A DNA stretch of 64,000 bases, taken from Neobacillus kokaensis (GTDB lineage: Bacteria; Bacillota; Bacilli; Bacillales; Cytobacillaceae). Each line of letters begins with the position of its first letter. The first letter of the stretch is position 1. Positions 17,285-28,200 of this stretch are shown here, piece after piece. A program made the position numbers and the translations under genes. Below the pieces are notes generated by a model. The model saw only the letters and a program-made list of their open reading frames with translations. It was not told the DNA's origin and did no database searches. Location of the stretch: assembly GCF_014656545.1 (NCBI RefSeq), contig NZ_BNDS01000004.1:145242-209241 (forward strand). The letters are read 5' to 3'.

Positions 17285-19573
17285 CTATCTAATCTCCAGA
17301 GTGGCGTTTAAATAGTCGAAAGGATTTCCAACTTCGATCTCAAAACTGCCCTTTTCAAGTTCATACTTATTTTGGCTGCTAAATATTTGTAATTCTTCCG
17401 CTCCTAATTCCAATATCACTTCTTTCATTTCTCCAGCAGCAATCCATACCTTTTTAAAGCCCTTTAGTTCCTTCGCTCTTCTCGTTATACTAGATCCCTT
17501 TGCTTTTACGTATAGCTGAATAACATCGTAACCATCGTAATTACCTCTATTAGTGACATCCAGTTTTACTTTAAACTTTTGGCCACCTAACAGTTGGTCG
17601 TATTGGATTGTTTGGGCAGAGTATCGAAGATTGTCATATTTAAATTCCGTATATGAAAGCCCGAATCCAAATGGAAATAAGGCAGACCCAGACATATCAT
17701 AATAGTCCTTTTTATATCCCTCAGCCTTATGATTATAGAAAACAGGAAGCTGTTTGGAAGACCTTGGAATCGAAACAGGAAGCCTGCCGCTCGGATTAAC
17801 CTGTCCATATATCACCTCTGCAATGGCCCGTCCTCCCATTTGGCCGGGATACCAAGCACTTAAGATGGCCGGAGCGTGTTCTGCTATCCATGGAATGGCG
17901 TGGGGCCGTCCCTGTATCAAAACAACAACAGTCGGAGTTCCCGTTTTCATGATCTCCTGCAGCAATTGTAGTTGATGACCTCCCAATTCTAAGTCAGCTA
18001 CATCCACATTTTCTCCGCAATCCATTTCCTCTTCCCCTGTTGTATTGACTATTGCTCCATTCATGTCAAATTGTGCTTCGAAATTCCTGGCACTTGAGCC
18101 CCCTAACACCACAATTGCTATATCAGAACAGCGGGCAAGACGAACAGCATTCTCCATTCCCTCTGAATCAAAGGAACGAATGCCGCAGCCTTTTTCATAA
18201 GCAACTTCTGCATCACCTGCTATTGCCCTAATCCCCCGGAGAACCGTAATAACTCTGTCTTCTTGTTGGAATGGTGTATAATCGCCAAGCTGATTATAAA
18301 TTGCATCGGCATTGGGACCAATGACGGCGATTTTCTTATTATCTTTTTTTAATGGGAGGATTCCTTCATTTTTTAGTAAAACAATTGATTGCCTGGCAGA
18401 TTCCAGATTGATCTTGTCAGCTAGTTCCTTATTATGAGACGATTTGGTATCGACAAAAGGATTACCGAACAATCCCATTTTAAATTTAAGTGTCAGTACC
18501 CTTCTTACGGCTTCATTAAGCTTTTCTACACTAACATAACCTTCGTCAACCGCTTTTTCCAGTGTGGTGTATACATTGTCCCATAGGCTTATATCCACTC
18601 CACTTTCAAGTGCCAATGCTGCCGCCTTTTCCCGGCTTTGCGTTAAATGGACCAAAAGATCAAGAGCACAACCATCTGCCATTACCGCTCCTTTAAATCC
18701 AAACTCTTCCCTAAGGATTTTGTTGAGAAGATAACCATTGGCATGGCATGGTATCCCGTCAATTTCATTATAGGCCGCCATACAGGCAGCCGCTCCTGAT
18801 TGAATGGCAGCCCTCATCGGCGGCAGATGGATTTCCCTTAGTTCTCTTTCACCTATGGAAGCTGGAGCAGCATTATGACCGCCTGTTCCATTTCCTTGTG
18901 CTGCAAAATGTTTTAATACTGCAATCATTTTACCGTTTGGAATAAGGTCGCCTGCATCCCCCTGCATCCCTTTTACAACAGCTTCGGTTAGCCGGGCAGC
19001 AAGATAAGGATCTTCACTGAAGCACTCCTCTGATCTCCCCCATCTTGGGTCTCGTAAAATATCTAATGTTGATACGAGTGCCAAATGTGCTCCTTTTGCC
19101 CGCACTTGTTCTGCCACAACTGACATTAATTCTTCATGTAACTGCGGGTTCCAAGCTGCCCCTGCGCCTAGGTTAACAGGAGTAATCAGGCTGTCCAGCC
19201 CTTGATGACCGTGAGAACACTCTTCCGATAACAAGACTGGAATACCTAATCTCGTATGGTCCCTTATATATTGTTGAATCATATTGGCAACTTCTGCACT
19301 TTCGCTTTCAGGAATACCATTTTCATAGCGAATCCCTGACCATGGGTCTGAACGAAAGAGTCCATATAGAACTCCAATCCCATCGCCAAATCGGACATGT
19401 TCCTTAAATTTTTCCGTCAATTCATACCCTGTTTCCGTTTTACGAAAAGCTTCCCAGCCATACATCTTTTGGTTTACCTGACCTACCTTTTCCTTTAAGG
19501 TCATTTTTGCTAGAAGGGCTTCTACCTCGGGTATTGTTTCTAATTTATTATTGGAATGCAGCATTTTTCCCAT
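17285..19573 (-). CDS. GH3 beta-glycosidase
   Basis: This 762-residue enzyme without signal peptide has the three-domain GH3 layout: TIM barrel, alpha/beta sandwich and C-terminal fibronectin III-like domain. KHFAAQG (K221-H222) and the putative nucleophile D300 in FGFKGAVMADGCALD are visible. The N-terminal TPVNLGAGAAWN and RDPRWGRSEECFSEDPYL segments are typical of beta-glucosidase/beta-xylosidase members. Cytoplasmic exo-acting removal of a beta-linked sugar from imported oligosaccharides is likely. N-acetylglucosaminidase activity is less likely because the KH(F)PG-type motif of NagZ is absent. It follows the GH38 gene at 117 bases and may share its transcript. AGGAG lies 10 bases before the ATG. 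Confidence 0.88.
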   Translation of the reverse strand: MGKMLHSNNKLETIPEVEALLAKMTLKEKVGQVNQKMYGWEAFRKTETGYELTEKFKEHVRFGDGIGVLYGLFRSDPWSGIRYENGIPESESAEVANMIQQYIRDHTRLGIPVLLSEECSHGHQGLDSLITPVNLGAGAAWNPQLHEELMSVVAEQVRAKGAHLALVSTLDILRDPRWGRSEECFSEDPYLAARLTEAVVKGMQGDAGDLIPNGKMIAVLKHFAAQGNGTGGHNAAPASIGERELREIHLPPMRAAIQSGAAACMAAYNEIDGIPCHANGYLLNKILREEFGFKGAVMADGCALDLLVHLTQSREKAAALALESGVDISLWDNVYTTLEKAVDEGYVSVEKLNEAVRRVLTLKFKMGLFGNPFVDTKSSHNKELADKINLESARQSIVLLKNEGILPLKKDNKKIAVIGPNADAIYNQLGDYTPFQQEDRVITVLRGIRAIAGDAEVAYEKGCGIRSFDSEGMENAVRLARCSDIAIVVLGGSSARNFEAQFDMNGAIVNTTGEEEMDCGENVDVADLELGGHQLQLLQEIMKTGTPTVVVLIQGRPHAIPWIAEHAPAILSAWYPGQMGGRAIAEVIYGQVNPSGRLPVSIPRSSKQLPVFYNHKAEGYKKDYYDMSGSALFPFGFGLSYTEFKYDNLRYSAQTIQYDQLLGGQKFKVKLDVTNRGNYDGYDVIQLYVKAKGSSITRRAKELKGFKKVWIAAGEMKEVILELGAEELQIFSSQNKYELEKGSFEIEVGNPFDYLNATLEIR

Positions 19574-19613
19574 CGCTCTCTAGCTCCTACTTTTTTGAAT
19601 AAACAACAAGTTC

Positions 19614-19662
19614 CTGCCCCAGGGGAAGACTTAGGTTTCAATTATAAAAATTGCCGGGGCAG
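19614..19662 (-). terminator. Weak inverted repeat between GH38 and GH3 genes
   Basis: CTGCCCC at 19614-19620 and GGGGCAG at 19656-19662 can pair across a 35-base loop, extended by GG/CC beyond a bulge. The loop is long and the T tract poor, so this may only attenuate read-through into the GH3 gene. Confidence 0.3.
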
Positions 19663-19690
19663 TTAAAACATCATAATAATTAGAATGCTG

Positions 19691-22600
19691 TTAAATGGTT
19701 ACTAAAATTGTTTTTACTTCAAATGGCTTAAGAGAGGAGGATAGTTTGTTTCCTTGGACTGTGAGAACCGCCTGCTTCTCTTCTAACAGATTCGTTTCAT
19801 TTGCAGAATGAACCGGCTTAACTAATTTTAGCTGCATTTCTTCTCTGCCTCCGCCCGATTCATACATTCTAAGGGTAATCCCCGTTCCATCTTCTGAGGT
19901 TTTCACTGTATCGAGAATGACATGCTTGGACTTGGTCTCGATAAATGAATGAGAACCTGGTAAATTCCCTTTATGAGAAGAAGAGCTGACGACAACGACA
20001 GGGTGATTCAATTCATATCCCCGTTTCACCACTTCCGCTTCTCTCCAATCACCTTCATGAGGTAAAAGCGAGTAGGTAAATTCGTGGTCCCCAAGGTCCG
20101 CCCCTGGGTCAGGCCATTTAGGTGCCCGCAGTAAAGAAAGGCGGAGTATGTTTTGTTTCACGTCATACCCATACTTGCAGTCGTTCAGCAAGCTGACCCC
20201 ATAACCTGTTTCCGAAAGATCGGCAAAGCGATGACCACAAACTTCAAACTGGGCCTTTTCCCAGCTGGTATTGGTGTGGGTGGCTCTTTCCACCGATCCG
20301 AAAGGAATTTCAAACGTCGCTTTATTGCTAACAACATCAACAGGGAATGCTACTTTTAATAATTTATGCTGCTCTTGCCAATCGACTTTTGTTTGGAAAT
20401 CAATTCTTTTACTATGATGGGATAGAATCATGTCTTGTTCGATAACGGAAGCTCCCAGCTCCCATTTAAAATGTATTACGTCCTTGGTCTCCCCTTTTTG
20501 AATAACCTGCTCCAAAAGAACAACACGCTCAGCAGGCTGCTCTTCAAATCCAGGGTCAATATCCCATGCATCCCAGAGTAGCGGGCGATCATGGAAGAGT
20601 TGAAACTGATTGCCAGCTGCTCCATAACTCAACACGTCCCTTTTGGCTTTTTTATCATACAGGCGGGAAATTTCTCCCTTTTCATTCCATTCCAGCAGAT
20701 AAAATTCCGTTTCCCACTCACGTCTCGAATCAGTTATTTTTTCGCATACTTGTTTCCGTAAGTCCTTTAGCCAAACAATCGTATATCCCATTTCTGGAAT
20801 ACAGGGGACATGCACGCTTAATTCTACTTGACCATTATCAAGTATGTTTATCTCCGAAGAAAGCACTTCACCATCCTGATTAACCGCTCCCATCCCTCTT
20901 AATTGATGCCCGCCAATAAAATTGACAGTCTCAGACCTCGTCCAGGATAAACTATTAAAAATAAGGACTGGTAATCCGTCACCTTCAGTATTAATTTGCT
21001 TTTCTACTATATTCAAAGCTTTTAGTTTTACCTGTTCACCGTAATTAAAAATTTCCCTATAATCAGATTCAGACTTAACATATACTTCAGGAATCGATGA
21101 ACCGGGAATTATATCATGAAATTGATTGAGAAGTAGTAGTTTCCATCCCTCTTCCAGTGATGCAGCAGGACTTGCACCGGCAAAATTAGCGGCTATCGTG
21201 CTCCAAATTTCTGCCTCCCGATAAAGAACCTCCGCCTTCCGGTTCCATTTTTTATTCCGGGCATGAGTCGTATATGTTCCACGATGCAGTTCTAAATACA
21301 TATCTCCAACCCATGTTGGTAATTTAGGATTTTCCTTACGAATCCCATCAAAAAATTCGTGAGCAGTACTATTCACTACTGCCGGCAGACCAGGCAGGGA
21401 AGCGGATCGATCCACGTAGTCAATCATTTCTTGGGTAACTCCCCCACCGCCATCCCCATGCCCATAAAGCAGCATTTGTTTTGGATATTCCTTCTTTTGT
21501 TTAAAACTACTCCAATGATTCTCAATTTCTTTTGGATGTGTATATTCATTCAATCCATGATTTAAATAAGAAAGAATCCGCGTCCCATCGATGCCTTCCC
21601 AATAAAATAAATCGTAAGGAAATGGATTGGTATCATTCCAATTCATTTTAGTGGTCATAAAATAGTCTAGCCCGGCTTTCTTTAACAATTGCGGCAAAGA
21701 GGCACAATATCCGAATGTATCCGGAAGCCATTCAATTCTTGGTCGCTGCGCGAACTCCTCCTTATAAAATTTCATGCCATATAAGAGCTGGCGTACTAAT
21801 GATTCGCCTGAGGGCATATTTAAATCAGGCTCTACCCACATACCCCCAACGACCTCCCAGCGCCCGTCTGCAATATGCTTTGTAACCCTCTGATAGATTT
21901 CAGGATAATATTCTTTGACAAAAGCATATGCTTGCGGTTGGCTCTGGGCATAGGTGAAATTTGGATTTTCATCAAGCAAAGTGCTCATGGTAGAAAAGGT
22001 TCGGCTGCACTTTCGAACTGCTTCCTTCACAGGCCAGAGCCAGGCTAAATCAATGTGGGACTGTCCGACCATTAACATCTGACCTTGTTTAGTTTCAGCT
22101 AAGCTGGAGAGCTTTTCCTTTAGGGTCTCTTCGATCTCTGCTACCCAAGAAGCATTCGTTAAGGCTTGCAGTTTTTCAAAATGAATCTCGTGGTACACCT
22201 CTGTCAACGCCTCAATGATTTTATATTTTTCCATGCTGTCTCCCGGCAGCAATCTGGCTGCTTCATGGTAACATTTCACCGTTGTCAAAAGGCTTTGTAC
22301 AGCCGTATTCGGCAAAGCTAAACTCCCTTTAAAAAGTTCAAGGGGTGGCGGATCAAATTCTGCTGGTTCATTCTGATAATTTAACCCATCAAGTGCTTGA
22401 GCAGCAGGATTAAACAATTCGATTTTTATGTTTATTTTTTCCTTTGCGCGGATATCTTCCGGAAAAGGTACATAGCTTCTATTCCGGTCTATTCCGTGAT
22501 AGGCCCGATCATCTAAGAAAACTAACCCCTCATGATTGGTCGGCCGCCCCTTCGCCCCGACCAAAAAGGTAAGACCAAATGGCCGTCTTCGCCATTCTGC

Positions 22601-22810
22601 CGGCAGGGACACTTCTTTTTCTAAAAACATCGTCTTTCCTGAGTCGATTAACCAGTCCCCTTCATTAATAAGGACGATTTCTTCAGATGTATAGTCATAT
22701 TTTAATGGCTCTGAATAAAAACAACGGACGGCAGTCCAATCAGTGATCTGAATAGTTTGTAGCATTTGGTGCTGCTGTAAATACTGAATCAATCTCTGTA
22801 TTTTTTGCAA
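19691..22810 (-). CDS. GH38 alpha-mannosidase (large bacterial form)
   Basis: The best start is TTG 22810, preceded by GGAGGGAG at 7-base spacing, giving 1039 residues; the open frame reaches a TTG at 22831 that lies upstream of that ribosome binding site. Zinc-site residues are visible in GQSHIDLAWLWP. The putative nucleophile is D329 in WVEPDLNMPSGES, and WLPDTFGYCASLPQLLKKAG is a further family motif. The C-terminal half is the beta-sandwich expected of GH38. It has no signal peptide and should act on imported mannosides. It closely resembles the layout of the protein at 48230-51340, so these two are paralogues, while the third GH38 at 55275 is of a different type. Confidence 0.9.
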   Translation of the reverse strand: MQKIQRLIQYLQQHQMLQTIQITDWTAVRCFYSEPLKYDYTSEEIVLINEGDWLIDSGKTMFLEKEVSLPAEWRRRPFGLTFLVGAKGRPTNHEGLVFLDDRAYHGIDRNRSYVPFPEDIRAKEKINIKIELFNPAAQALDGLNYQNEPAEFDPPPLELFKGSLALPNTAVQSLLTTVKCYHEAARLLPGDSMEKYKIIEALTEVYHEIHFEKLQALTNASWVAEIEETLKEKLSSLAETKQGQMLMVGQSHIDLAWLWPVKEAVRKCSRTFSTMSTLLDENPNFTYAQSQPQAYAFVKEYYPEIYQRVTKHIADGRWEVVGGMWVEPDLNMPSGESLVRQLLYGMKFYKEEFAQRPRIEWLPDTFGYCASLPQLLKKAGLDYFMTTKMNWNDTNPFPYDLFYWEGIDGTRILSYLNHGLNEYTHPKEIENHWSSFKQKKEYPKQMLLYGHGDGGGGVTQEMIDYVDRSASLPGLPAVVNSTAHEFFDGIRKENPKLPTWVGDMYLELHRGTYTTHARNKKWNRKAEVLYREAEIWSTIAANFAGASPAASLEEGWKLLLLNQFHDIIPGSSIPEVYVKSESDYREIFNYGEQVKLKALNIVEKQINTEGDGLPVLIFNSLSWTRSETVNFIGGHQLRGMGAVNQDGEVLSSEINILDNGQVELSVHVPCIPEMGYTIVWLKDLRKQVCEKITDSRREWETEFYLLEWNEKGEISRLYDKKAKRDVLSYGAAGNQFQLFHDRPLLWDAWDIDPGFEEQPAERVVLLEQVIQKGETKDVIHFKWELGASVIEQDMILSHHSKRIDFQTKVDWQEQHKLLKVAFPVDVVSNKATFEIPFGSVERATHTNTSWEKAQFEVCGHRFADLSETGYGVSLLNDCKYGYDVKQNILRLSLLRAPKWPDPGADLGDHEFTYSLLPHEGDWREAEVVKRGYELNHPVVVVSSSSHKGNLPGSHSFIETKSKHVILDTVKTSEDGTGITLRMYESGGGREEMQLKLVKPVHSANETNLLEEKQAVLTVQGNKLSSSLKPFEVKTILVTI

Positions 22811-22936
22811 ACTAGGTCTCCCTCCAGGCAATCATTTTCAAACATAAAGGCTTTAAATCTCACTTCTAAAGCAATTCCCTGGCTGCTATTTCAATAAATC
22901 GTCAAATGACCTTCCGTTTTCAGGTAAAACATCAAC

Positions 22937-22990
22937 GGGTGCCTAAGCACCCAAACTATCTCTGATGATAGCAATGGTGCCTGACACCCA
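22937..22990. repeat. Two short GC-rich palindromic repeats
   Basis: GGGTGCctaaGCACCC (22937-22952) forms a perfect 6-base-pair hairpin with a 4-base loop. A related imperfect palindrome TGGTGCCTGACACCCA follows at 22975-22990. Both lie between the isomerase stop and the GH38 start on the minus strand and could act as a weak terminator. Similar sequences recur elsewhere in the window (58154-58216). Confidence 0.6.
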
Positions 22991-23013
22991 CGAATTAGAT
23001 TAAGCTGCTTAAT

Positions 23014-23886
23014 TTACGCCTCTTCCCAGAATCTCTTTACATTGTCCATGCCAATTTTGGTTCCAACCTGGCAATCTTCCATTCCCTCAAATTCAATCGT
23101 CAAGTATCCATCATATCCTGAGCCTTTTACTAGTTTGACAATTTCACGAATATTAATATCACCGTGACCAACAATGGCGCCGCGCAAATAGTTGTCATTT
23201 ACGGTTCTAAACCACTCGCCGCCCCCTGGATTCTCAAAGTAAGGGCGAATATAAAAGTCTTTAAAGTGAACAGTTGCAGCGTATGGAATATTTTTCTTAA
23301 CACCCACAAGCGGCGCCTCATCCGCACAAAGGAAATTCCCTACATCGACCGTGCTCTTAAAATTAGGACGGTTTACTGCATGAATGACACGCTGAACACG
23401 GTCGCTCGATTGCACATTGAAACCGTGGTTTTCAATGGTAGTGGTGATGCCGAATTGGGCTGCATAATCAGCAAGCAGCTGGCTTCCCCGCACCATTTCA
23501 TCAAAATGCTCTTCAAAATAATGAATCGTCTGCTGCTCAGGCGGCAGCGTGAATGCGGTAACGTCATGGCGCATAATTTTAATGCCCATTCTGTTAACGA
23601 TATCCACATGTGCTTTCAAGCGCTCAACCTCCGCTTCGAAGGCCTCCTCGTCCGGTTGAATGAAATTTGCCGGCAGTGAATAAGCAGATAATTCAATGCC
23701 AACTGATTTGGCTTTCTCCCGGATTTGGTCTGCTAATTCCGGCTGGTCGACAACGGTAAAACCATATGGGACAAGTTCGAGATGTTCTCCGCCATTGTCG
23801 GCAACCCATTGGACAACATCTAAAATGGTCAGTTTTCCTGCCTTCATATCTTTTAATAAACTGTAAGAACTAATTCCTAGTTTCAT
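23014..23886 (-). CDS. Sugar phosphate isomerase/epimerase-like TIM-barrel protein
   Basis: This 290-residue protein belongs to the xylose isomerase-like TIM-barrel (AP endonuclease 2) superfamily. Typical segments are MKLGISSYS at the start, TTIENHGF, STVDVGNFLCADEAP, VHFKDFYIRP and a C-terminal GYDGYLTIEFEGMED, which hold the usual Glu/Asp/His metal ligands. It ends the LacI-linked operon, 60 bases after the fucosidase gene, with AAAGGAG about 9 bases before the ATG. It may convert a released sugar or a keto-sugar intermediate. The substrate cannot be read from the sequence. Confidence 0.82.
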   Translation of the reverse strand: MKLGISSYSLLKDMKAGKLTILDVVQWVADNGGEHLELVPYGFTVVDQPELADQIREKAKSVGIELSAYSLPANFIQPDEEAFEAEVERLKAHVDIVNRMGIKIMRHDVTAFTLPPEQQTIHYFEEHFDEMVRGSQLLADYAAQFGITTTIENHGFNVQSSDRVQRVIHAVNRPNFKSTVDVGNFLCADEAPLVGVKKNIPYAATVHFKDFYIRPYFENPGGGEWFRTVNDNYLRGAIVGHGDINIREIVKLVKGSGYDGYLTIEFEGMEDCQVGTKIGMDNVKRFWEEA

Positions 23887-23946
23887 TGTTCGGTCTCCTT
23901 TAATCTCTTATTTTGGGCATTTCTATTCGTAACAACTAATTTATTA

Positions 23947-25224
23947 TTAATCTATTAATTCCAGCTCAATTACTGTATCCATCTCATCCGGCAGCGCAGC
24001 CCCGGCTAAGTGAATAAATGCCCCGCTCTCAATATCGGAATACTGCTCTGCCATCCATGGAACTTCTACCTTCAATTCACTGCTGTCCGCAAGCAAACGT
24101 GCTTTCTTAATTTTGCCTTTTAAGCCTTGAAAGTAGATTGGCCCGATGCCGCGGTCAAACACATGTGCATATAAAAAGCGCCCTTTTTGGGTATAACGCC
24201 CCCATTCCGGTTTAGCCAGTGATGAGGCAGTACAGCCATAGATGCTGTCGCCGTTTTTATCCAGCCATTTTCCAACCTTAGCCAAAATGGCTAAGGACTG
24301 CTCTGGAATAACCCCTCTTGCATCCGGCCCCACATTAAGGAGAAAGTTGCCTCCCTTGCTGACACATTCTACCAGTGTGCGAACCACCTGTTTTGGAGAT
24401 TTATAGTTTAAATCCCGTGAATGATAGCCCCAATGATCATTTAGTGTAATACACGCCTCCCAGGGAATCGGCTCACCGTTTTCATTCAGGATGCCTCCAA
24501 CCGGGATAATCTGTTCTGGTGAGTAAAAATCGCCTGCATAGACCTCCGGCTCCGCGAGCTTAATATTGCCGCCAAGCCGATTATCGATTAGAACATCCGG
24601 CTGGATGGAACGAATCATTTCTACCAGCTTCGTTGCCTCCCATTTCTCCCCTGTCATATCGTCATAGGAAAAGTCAAACCAAAGAACATCAATCTTCCCG
24701 TAATTCGTTAAGAGCTCTTTGACTTGCCCGTGAAAATAACTTACATAGCGTGAAAAATCAGTTACCTCATCCTTAAACTCCTCATTGTCCCGCATTGGAT
24801 GTTGACGGTCCCCGTATTTAGGAAAGTCCGAATGATACCAGTCAATGATGGAATAATAGAGTCCCACCTTTAATCCCTCTTCGCGGAAAGCCTCCACATA
24901 TTCCTTAATGAGGTCGCGTCCAGCTGGTGTATTGGTCGCTTTGTAGTCTGTCAGCTTACTGTCAAACAAGCAGAAGCCGTCATGGTGTTTCGCTGTTAGG
25001 ACAACATATTTTTGTCCTGCAGCCTTGGCCGCTTTTGCCCATTCTCTTGGGTTATATTTATCAGGATTGAATTCCTCAAAAAACGGCTGGTAATCTTCAA
25101 TACTTAAACGCTCGAAACTACGCACCCATTCACCCCTGGCAGGGATTGAATAAAGCCCCCAATGGATAAATAATCCAAACCGGTCTTCCATAAACCACTT
25201 TACTCGTTCTTCTCTTGTCTTCAC
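23947..25224 (-). CDS. GH29 alpha-L-fucosidase (intracellular)
   Basis: This 425-residue GH29 enzyme lacks a signal peptide. GLFIHWGLYSIPARGEW and KHHDGFCLFDS are strong family motifs, and the putative nucleophile is D184 in VLWFDFSYDD. The start is GTG 25224, which overlaps the stop of the upstream GH-A gene by 4 bases (GTGA), indicating translational coupling; AAGGGAAG precedes it. It should release alpha-L-fucose from imported glycans, for example core or antennary fucose. It is shorter and clearly diverged from the second GH29 at 29729-31102, suggesting different linkage preferences. Confidence 0.92.
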   Translation of the reverse strand: MKTREERVKWFMEDRFGLFIHWGLYSIPARGEWVRSFERLSIEDYQPFFEEFNPDKYNPREWAKAAKAAGQKYVVLTAKHHDGFCLFDSKLTDYKATNTPAGRDLIKEYVEAFREEGLKVGLYYSIIDWYHSDFPKYGDRQHPMRDNEEFKDEVTDFSRYVSYFHGQVKELLTNYGKIDVLWFDFSYDDMTGEKWEATKLVEMIRSIQPDVLIDNRLGGNIKLAEPEVYAGDFYSPEQIIPVGGILNENGEPIPWEACITLNDHWGYHSRDLNYKSPKQVVRTLVECVSKGGNFLLNVGPDARGVIPEQSLAILAKVGKWLDKNGDSIYGCTASSLAKPEWGRYTQKGRFLYAHVFDRGIGPIYFQGLKGKIKKARLLADSSELKVEVPWMAEQYSDIESGAFIHLAGAALPDEMDTVIELELID

Positions 25225-28200
25225 TTTGTCACTTCCCTTTTTAAATTAATTTCCACTTCATCCTCACGGTAGATTCCAACAATTTCTCCCGCTTTATCCG
25301 CGGCAAATAGGACACTGCGTTCTGACTCCAATAGAAATTCATATGTTTTCCCTGTCACTGGATCGGTGATCATAATTGTTGTATCAGCACCAAATTCGGA
25401 AACAAAGATAAATAGTTTGCCAGTTTCAAATTCTAATTTACGGCCATAGACTCCCGGCAGGTCACTATCATGCCAGATTAAATGCTCAGAAACGCCTGAG
25501 CGGACAAGCGCATGCTTGTATAATTCATATGTAGATGCGTTCCGTTCATTCAGCTCAATTGGAAGCGGCGACCATATAATCGTTCCCTTTCCGTAATCGA
25601 ATTCCTTCACTGAAGAGATTCCTTTTTCTTCAATGCTGATTTCTTTTACTAACTCTGCAATTCTTGAACCGCCGAACGAAACAGATACAGCCGCCCCGGC
25701 AATCTCCAGTATCTCCTCACGCAAAACATTAACGCACTTCGTTGTCCCCGCAAACTCCTCTGCCCGATTGGTTTCATTCCAGTATTCATCGATGCTGAGC
25801 GGTCCTGTAAACAACAAAGTAACTTCATTATTTTTTACAAAAGAAAGCAATTCTTCTAAGGCATGCGAGCTAAAGTTATGTGGACTTGGCACCATCACAA
25901 GCTTCGGCGGAATCTCCGAAAGTCCTGAGAGATCATACTCGCCAAAGGCACGGAAGGGCTGATTAAGCTCAAATCCCAGTACTCTTGTCAGCTTGGAAGT
26001 GGCTTCAAATGCAAATCTTTTGGTTGAAAAATCATTCGAATACGGGAAAACAACGGCAATCTCCTCTAGTTCCCTGCCATGGAACAGATGACCAATCTCT
26101 TTCATGAAGCGGCCGAAATCATAGGAAACATTGGTTTCAGGCTTCTCGGTACCATCTGCCCGGAGTGCCCCGATATTGGATTCATTAATATTGTTCATGA
26201 AATAATTCGTATTCCATACCCACTGAACCGCACCTGCATTGCCTGCGGCAAAGGCATAAGCATATTTACGTTCAAGAATGTTACGAAGCTCTTCCTCGGA
26301 GCGTTTCGCCTGGGTATTCGGCTTTTCCACATACATAATCCCAGTTTCTTGAATCAAATTGGGCTTATCCAATGTCTTGGCAAAAACCCCATCCCATAAA
26401 AGCTGGTCCATCATCCACCACGAGTGATTGCTCGTATAATCAACCGACTTGCCATAAAATAACGGTGATGGGCGCTGTCCTGCCAATGCTTCATCCTGCC
26501 CGACTGTAACAAGCTGGTTAGGGGCCAGTTTGTTAATCGTTGATGTAAGCTCGTTCGTCCATTGATTAAGCTTATCCATCGTGTATAATGTATAATCCAG
26601 CCATTTCAGACCCTTATTCCCAAACGGAGTATTTTGACTCACAAGCGGCGGCCTGACACTTGAAAACGATGGCAGTTCAGACGGCGTCATATTCCAGCGT
26701 TCTTGAACGTGGGTAATATCGCCATGCCGGTTTTGCAGCCACTCCTGGTATTGACGAATATCAAAAGGGTCATGAAGTGTTCTCGGTCCAGCAAACGTTT
26801 GCTTGGGATGGAACATGGAAGGTTCATTAATCAAATCCCAATGAACATTCTTTGTTGCCTTATGGCGTGAAACAACGGAACCAATAAATCGTTTTTGTGC
26901 TGCGACGCTGCGAGGGTCGAGATACGGATTTTTCCCGTCCCATTCCTCAGGTGTAAAGGAGAAAAAGTTAAATGTCAGTTCAATGTCGTGTTTCTTCGCC
27001 GTTAAGATAAAGGCATCAATTGCCCTTAAAACACTCTCACTCATATGCCCGTCGACAAACATCATCTGCCGCCAAGCAGTCCATATGCCTGTCCGAACAT
27101 AATTAATGCCCGCTTTCGCCATCGTGGTGAAATCTTGATCCCACACACTTGGATTGGGCAGGAACAAAAAGTACCTCGCTACGTCGGAAGTCATATAGGT
27201 CATGCCGACAATTGGAAACGGTTGATTATTTTTTAAGAAATAGTCCCTGCCGCAGGTAAGGTGTTCGCCGCTCTCAAGTAAGTCCCGGTCCATGAACCAA
27301 AAACCCTGATGTAAAACCCGTTCCTCCCCCTCCTGGCTCTCTAACCGGCATGTGAGTTCATACAATCCCGGTTGAAAATCGCGGACATTTAGGGAAAATT
27401 CATGATAATCTAATTCAGCTGTTACCGAAACATTCAACCTATGAGCCTCAAGGATGATGTCATCCTTTTTTACAATCAGCTCTGCGCTCCAGTCCGACTC
27501 TTCCTTTAATAATGACTGGGCTTGTAAGGTTATCATCGGTTTCTCACCATCGTAGTACGTGGCATAATTTGTTTTCAGCCAAAACTCGGTGACACCGGCG
27601 GCTGTATAATCTGCGAGCGTTTTCAAAAGTTGACGGCCTTTTTCACTCCAAAAGCCTGCGGTTAAAGACTGATTAATAAACACCCATCTACCGCCGGTAA
27701 ATGTACCGCCATAGTTCTCAATTAACACAGCAGGGGCTGCCACTTCCCGCCCGCTCTTGGAAATACCCTTTAATAACGGATAAATCCTTGCATCCATCGG
27801 TCCACATGAACCCATTTCCGCTTCAATTGAAGAAGTTTTTGTAGGGTGCATAATAAAATTGGCTGTATCCCCAATGGAAAACAGCTCCTCATATCGATGA
27901 AAAACAGGAATATCTGGATTTGCGGCTAATGTTCCAATCGGCTTTTGATCTACCTTTAAAACCTCATGGATATTAAGCTCCATATGGTAGGCAGTTTGCT
28001 CGCGTTCAGGGGCCCAGGACCCATTGACTAGGTTACAAGGCTTGCGGAAAGGTGCAGTCCCTGCGAATACAAATCCCTTGCCTGTTTGTAAAAATGAGTA
28101 AATCGCACCCCATGCATTTTTTGGAAAATAGGAACCGTGCAAATGAATAAAACATTGCACATCTAAATTCTCTAAAACTGTCCCCAATTCCTCAGCATTT

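Noticed and set aside
19614..19662. Considered as a riboswitch or operator between GH38 and GH3
   Set aside because: Only 7-9 paired bases across a long loop and no conserved motif; kept only as a weak terminator candidate.
23164..23679. 171-codon plus-strand frame opposite the isomerase-like gene
   Set aside because: Antisense shadow of a conserved TIM-barrel gene; composition is not protein-like.
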